Assembly (NCBI GenBank): GCA_964422145.1
Contig: CAYQZV010000001.1
Span: 1-64,000, forward strand
DNA: 64,000 nt
Direction of reading: 5' to 3'
Source: JACNKV01 sp964422145
Lineage (GTDB): Bacteria > Fidelibacterota > Marinisomatia > Marinisomatales > JACNKV01
The notes beneath the pieces were generated by a model. The model was not told the DNA's origin. It did no database searches and saw only the letters and a list, made by a program, of their open reading frames with translations. Of the stretch, positions 61,297 through 64,000 are shown piece after piece. How positions within the stretch are numbered: the first letter of the stretch is position 1; each line of letters opens with the position of its first letter. The position numbers and the translations under genes are program-made.

Positions 61297-63392
61297 TGCA
61301 GACGTTTCATAGTATTGGGACCACAACCGACTGGGTTGTTATGGTCATTTACTTCATTGGGATTATGCTCTTTGGAAGTTATTTCGGTCGTTACACGAAA
61401 ACGACATCGGACTTTTTCTTTGGCGGCCGGCGTTTTTCATGGTGGCTGATCACTATGTCCATCGTAGCAACCGGTGTCGGGAGTCACAGTTTTGTAAAAT
61501 ACTCTGCCAAAGGATTCGAACACGGAATATCCTCTACAATGACTTATATGAATGATTGGTTTTTCGTTCCGTTTTTTATGTTCGGATGGCTGCCCATCAT
61601 TGTTTACTCAAAAATACGATCAATCCCTGAATATTTTGAGAAGCGATTCAGCCCGTCTGCTCGGTTTATTGCAACGATTCTTCTTCTTCTTTATATGATC
61701 GGGTATATCGGAATCGGATTTTTAACTCTCGGAAAAGCGGTAATTCCCATGCTCCCTCAGGCTTTCACATTGTTCGGAGCTACCCTTCCCGTGACACTGA
61801 TGGGGGCCATTATTGTGATCGCCGTTATCACTGGGATCTATATCACTTTCGGCGGACAAACAGCTGTGATTTTCACGGATCTTTTACAGGGGTTTGTGCT
61901 TTTGTTTGCCGGATTACTTCTTTTCTTTTTCGGGATTACTTATCTGGGAGGGTTTAACTTCTTTTGGGATTTGCTTCCCATTGAATGGAAGCTCCCGCTC
62001 GCGGATTTTAATCAGCCGTCGGATTTTAATTTTGTCGGAATATTCTGGCAGGATGCTATTGCCGGATCAATCGGTTTCTTATTTATGAACCAAGGATTGA
62101 TTATGCGGTTTATGGCATGTAAAAACGTCAATGAAGGACGAAAAGCCGCAGCCGTCAACATTCTGTTTGTTCTGCCCATATCAGCCATTGTTGTCGGAAA
62201 TGCCGGGTGGATCGGAAAAGCAATCTCGGTTGCAAGTCCCGATATCGTCAGCCCGTCTGTTTCGCCGGATCAGATCTTTGTTGTTGTTGCTAATATCATT
62301 GCAAGTCCCGGTATGTTTGGGTTCATCATGGCGGCTTTAACTGCGGCTCTGATGAGTACCGTTGACACGCTCATCAACGCAACCGCTGCCATTTTCATTA
62401 ATGATGTTTACCGACCCATACGGGAATTCCTGAAACGAACTCGCGGAATGGAAACTTCAACGGATAAACAAGAATTGGGCGCCGCCCGATATGCTTCTAT
62501 TGCGATCACGACCCTCGGTGTGTTGGCTGTCCTTGCCTTTAAAAACTTCCCGACAGTCTATGAAGCGCATGGTTATTTCCACTCGACTCTCACTCCGCCG
62601 TTGGTTGTGGGAATCTTTTTGGGTGTCTTTTGGAAACGATTTACACCCTCTGCCGTAATCACAACATTCGTCGGCGGTGTTGCATTAATGATCCTTGGGG
62701 CGCGTTATCCCGGAATCTTGATTGCACCTTTTGATCATGGTGTTGAAATGAACCCATCTCATCCATATTCCTACATTCGCGCACTGTACAACACATTGGT
62801 TTGTGTCGGTGTGGCACTTGTTACCGCTTGGACAACAAGGTGGCAGATGAGTGTTATATCCGCTGTGCGAAGCAAAACCAACGGGCAGAATCTTATGAAC
62901 GGATTGGTTGTGGGTGCTGTTATTTTGTTTGGCGTTGTTTTATTCAATGTTTTCGGACTCGCTGCTCAGGTGATTGCTGCAGTCGGAGTTATTATTCTCG
63001 TCCCGCTGGCTGTAACATACTTTGTTCATTATGATGAAGAAAAGCATACAACCGGGTTAATTGCCAACTCGATCGATGTTGCACGTAGATATTTTAAAGG
63101 CGGTGAGCCAAACGATGAAGAAGGACAGAAAGTGCTCGTTCAATGGTTTGAGCAAGATAGCGACGGAACTGAGATATACTTTGCTGAAGAAGATATGAAA
63201 ATAATGAAGGCAAATCCTGGCGATCTGGTATACGTAGCGGATAAAAGGAAATGGCTGGGTGGATTAAAATCAATCCATTCGGTCTTTGGCAAACCTCATC
63301 AGGAAACCGGAAAAGTATATATTTCCGATGAACTTGCTCGTCACGGACTGTTTGTAAAAGGCAGAATTCTTGAAGCCGAGAAAGAAATGTAG
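61296..63392 (+). CDS. Sodium:solute symporter (SSS family)
   Basis: A 698-residue polytopic transporter with about 13-15 helices. Signature segments: TTSDFFFGGRRFSWWLI near the start, GIYITFGGQTAVIFTDLLQ and AALTAALMSTVDTLINATAA. A 100-residue cytoplasmic tail with conserved-looking acidic stretches (EGQKVLVQWFEQDSDG) follows the last helix. Imports a small substrate (sugar, amino acid or carboxylate) with sodium; substrate unknown. Coupled to the 100-aa protein. Confidence 0.88.
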   Translation: MQTFHSIGTTTDWVVMVIYFIGIMLFGSYFGRYTKTTSDFFFGGRRFSWWLITMSIVATGVGSHSFVKYSAKGFEHGISSTMTYMNDWFFVPFFMFGWLPIIVYSKIRSIPEYFEKRFSPSARFIATILLLLYMIGYIGIGFLTLGKAVIPMLPQAFTLFGATLPVTLMGAIIVIAVITGIYITFGGQTAVIFTDLLQGFVLLFAGLLLFFFGITYLGGFNFFWDLLPIEWKLPLADFNQPSDFNFVGIFWQDAIAGSIGFLFMNQGLIMRFMACKNVNEGRKAAAVNILFVLPISAIVVGNAGWIGKAISVASPDIVSPSVSPDQIFVVVANIIASPGMFGFIMAALTAALMSTVDTLINATAAIFINDVYRPIREFLKRTRGMETSTDKQELGAARYASIAITTLGVLAVLAFKNFPTVYEAHGYFHSTLTPPLVVGIFLGVFWKRFTPSAVITTFVGGVALMILGARYPGILIAPFDHGVEMNPSHPYSYIRALYNTLVCVGVALVTAWTTRWQMSVISAVRSKTNGQNLMNGLVVGAVILFGVVLFNVFGLAAQVIAAVGVIILVPLAVTYFVHYDEEKHTTGLIANSIDVARRYFKGGEPNDEEGQKVLVQWFEQDSDGTEIYFAEEDMKIMKANPGDLVYVADKRKWLGGLKSIHSVFGKPHQETGKVYISDELARHGLFVKGRILEAEKEM

Positions 63393-63452
63393 TTTTCTTT
63401 ACACGGTATTTATGCTAAATTCGCCACGCTTTTTGAATGAAGAAAAGACATA

Positions 63453-63515
63453 TTCCGGAGTAGTCCCGACACGGTCGGGAAGCAGGCGGCACAAAACGCC
63501 TAATGCGAATACTCC
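63453..63515 (+). repeat. tRNA-Asn-derived remnant with palindrome
   Basis: TTCCGGAGTAG (63453-63463) repeats the start of the tRNA-Asn gene (63531-63541), 78 bases upstream. It is followed by palindrome TCCCGACACGGTCGGGA (63464-63480), then AGGCG/CGCCT, and TACTCC (63510-63515), which pairs with the GGAGTA of the copied 5' end. The design mirrors the tRNA-Val remnant. Confidence 0.6.
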
Positions 63516-63531
63516 AAAAAATTGTAAAGAT

Positions 63532-63603
63532 TCCGGAGTAGCTCAATGGTAGAGCGGGTGGCTGTTAACCACTAGGCTGGGGGTTCGAGTCCCTCCTCCG
63601 GAG
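63532..63603 (+). tRNA. tRNA-Asn (anticodon GTT)
   Basis: Cloverleaf: acceptor TCCGGAG/CTCCGGA, D-stem GCTC/GAGC, anticodon stem GGTGG/CCACT with loop CTGTTAA (anticodon GTT), T-arm with GTTCGAGTC, discriminator G at 63603. CCA is not encoded. It is a Tgt substrate type (GUN anticodon). Confidence 0.95.
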
Positions 63604-63611
63604 CATCCTTC

Positions 63612-63637
63612 AAACCCCATCTTTCGATGGGGTTTTT
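63612..63637 (+). terminator. Intrinsic terminator after tRNA-Asn
   Basis: AAACCCCATC (63612-63621) pairs with GATGGGGTTT (63626-63635), loop TTTC, followed by T residues. Confidence 0.88.
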
Positions 63638-63674
63638 GGTTATTTATACACTATTTCATTATTAAATTCACAGT

Positions 63675-63863
63675 ATGAGTTTAGAAAGTATACTTCAGAC
63701 TATTATGTACGGTACATTTAGGTGTGATTATTGTGGAGATGTTCATCCACGTAAACAATATATTTGGAGAATCAAAGACTACCCTGGTAAAGAATTTGGT
63801 TCAAAAAAATGTTTGATGAAATATGTACGCCAAAAAAAACGAGAGAAGAAACTTGATTATTAA
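63675..63863 (+). CDS. Small CxxC zinc-finger-like protein
   Basis: A 62-residue basic protein. A knuckle CDYCGDVHPRKQYIW and a later cysteine in SKKCLMKYV could hold one zinc ion with a histidine or aspartate. The C-terminus is strongly basic (RQKKREKK), suggesting nucleic-acid contact. The ATG lacks a clear ribosome site. Related small treble-clef-type proteins are annotated as hypothetical. Function unknown. Confidence 0.6.
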   Translation: MSLESILQTIMYGTFRCDYCGDVHPRKQYIWRIKDYPGKEFGSKKCLMKYVRQKKREKKLDY

Positions 63864-63883
63864 AAGTGTCTGTCTGAAAATTT

Positions 63884-63923
63884 AAAAAGGGGTGATGTAA
63901 AAAACAAACAAAAACACCACCCC
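63884..63923 (-). terminator. Intrinsic terminator on the minus strand
   Basis: GGGGTGGTGT (63923-63914) pairs with ACATCACCCC (63898-63889) using one G:T pair; T5 follows (63888-63884) on the minus strand. It ends the gene entering from the right edge. Confidence 0.7.
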
Positions 63924-63940
63924 AACTACAACAGTCAATC

Positions 63941-64000
63941 TTATTTCACAAGTACTAGACTGTTTTCCTCAGAATCATATTTAACAAAATCTAGTAAATC
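63941..64000 (-). CDS. C-terminal end of a gene entering from the right edge
   Basis: From the window edge the minus strand reads 19 open codons (DLLDFVKYDSEENSLVLVK) to TAA at 63941-63943, followed 18 bases on by a terminator hairpin. Too short to name a family. Confidence 0.45.
   Translation of the reverse strand, partial: DLLDFVKYDSEENSLVLVK

Overview
The window looks like chromosomal DNA of a Gram-negative, outer-membrane bacterium of the FCB superphylum. It resembles Marinimicrobia, Ignavibacteria or Calditrichaeota more than a classical Bacteroidetes; this placement is inference. Supporting signs are a C-terminal T9SS-type sorting tail with the NYPNPFNP motif on a secreted GH81 glucanase, a TonB-dependent receptor with a carboxypeptidase-regulatory-like N-terminus, an LpxH-type hydrolase, and a lipoprotein family of the PPGGPEDTTPP type. 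No insertion sequence, integrase, phage module or CRISPR array was seen.

Layout. (1) 1-18389, all on the minus strand, is one long type IV pilus / type II secretion-like island. Read 5'->3' it holds a MerR-like HTH-receiver fusion, an ExeA-like ATPase, a PilM-PilN fusion, PilO, a PilP/GspC-like protein, a secretin, a single receiver, prepilin peptidase, PilB, a sigma54 activator, PilC, a 40-aa membrane protein, three pseudopilins, a 42-aa mini-pilin-like peptide, two tiny paralogous membrane proteins, two tandem PAS sensors without a kinase domain, a FIST sensor and a GAF/PAS sensor cut by the window edge. A -24/-12-like promoter precedes the pilins, matching the sigma54 activator in the same cluster. 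(2) 18520-21194 holds three envelope genes on the minus strand (FxLYD-like, HEAT lipoprotein, LpxH). (3) 21335-30726, plus strand, holds a large peptidase/propeller/barrel protein, then a tightly coupled radA-tgt-mtaB-deoxynucleoside kinase set and an ABC-F ATPase whose start codon follows an attenuator-like hairpin. (4) 30802-41307 holds a TonB receptor, a small outer-membrane-like protein, gpmI, the multidomain GH81 glucanase and a YwaF-like membrane protein. (5) 41514-47793 holds tRNA-Val(CAC), a GMP reductase-like gene, a ferredoxin-type protein, a PNGase F-like protein, an MFS exporter, a NUDIX hydrolase and a peroxiredoxin whose peroxidatic cysteine codon is UGA. (6) 47790-54573, minus strand, is an Lrp-headed amino-acid operon: Cys/Met-type PLP enzyme, homoserine dehydrogenase, aldehyde dehydrogenase, tyrosine phenol-lyase-like enzyme and a truncated adenylate-forming enzyme. 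(7) 54700-64000 holds an Ig-like lipoprotein, a mannose-1-phosphate guanylyltransferase, an EF-G-like GTPase, a four-helix-bundle gene bracketed by inverted repeats, a HIT protein, an SSS symporter with a small membrane partner, tRNA-Asn(GTT) and a small zinc-finger-like protein.

The most notable observations are these. The probable selenoprotein peroxiredoxin (TGA at 47467-47469) has a well-placed SECIS-like hairpin directly downstream. Both tRNA genes carry, about 78-79 bp upstream, a copy of their own first 11-12 bases fused to the same TCCCGA...TCGGGA palindrome. The pilus island contains micro-genes, including a 42-aa peptide that is little more than a pilin N-terminal helix. The ABC-F gene has attenuator architecture. 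The four-helix-bundle gene is flanked by long inverted repeats.
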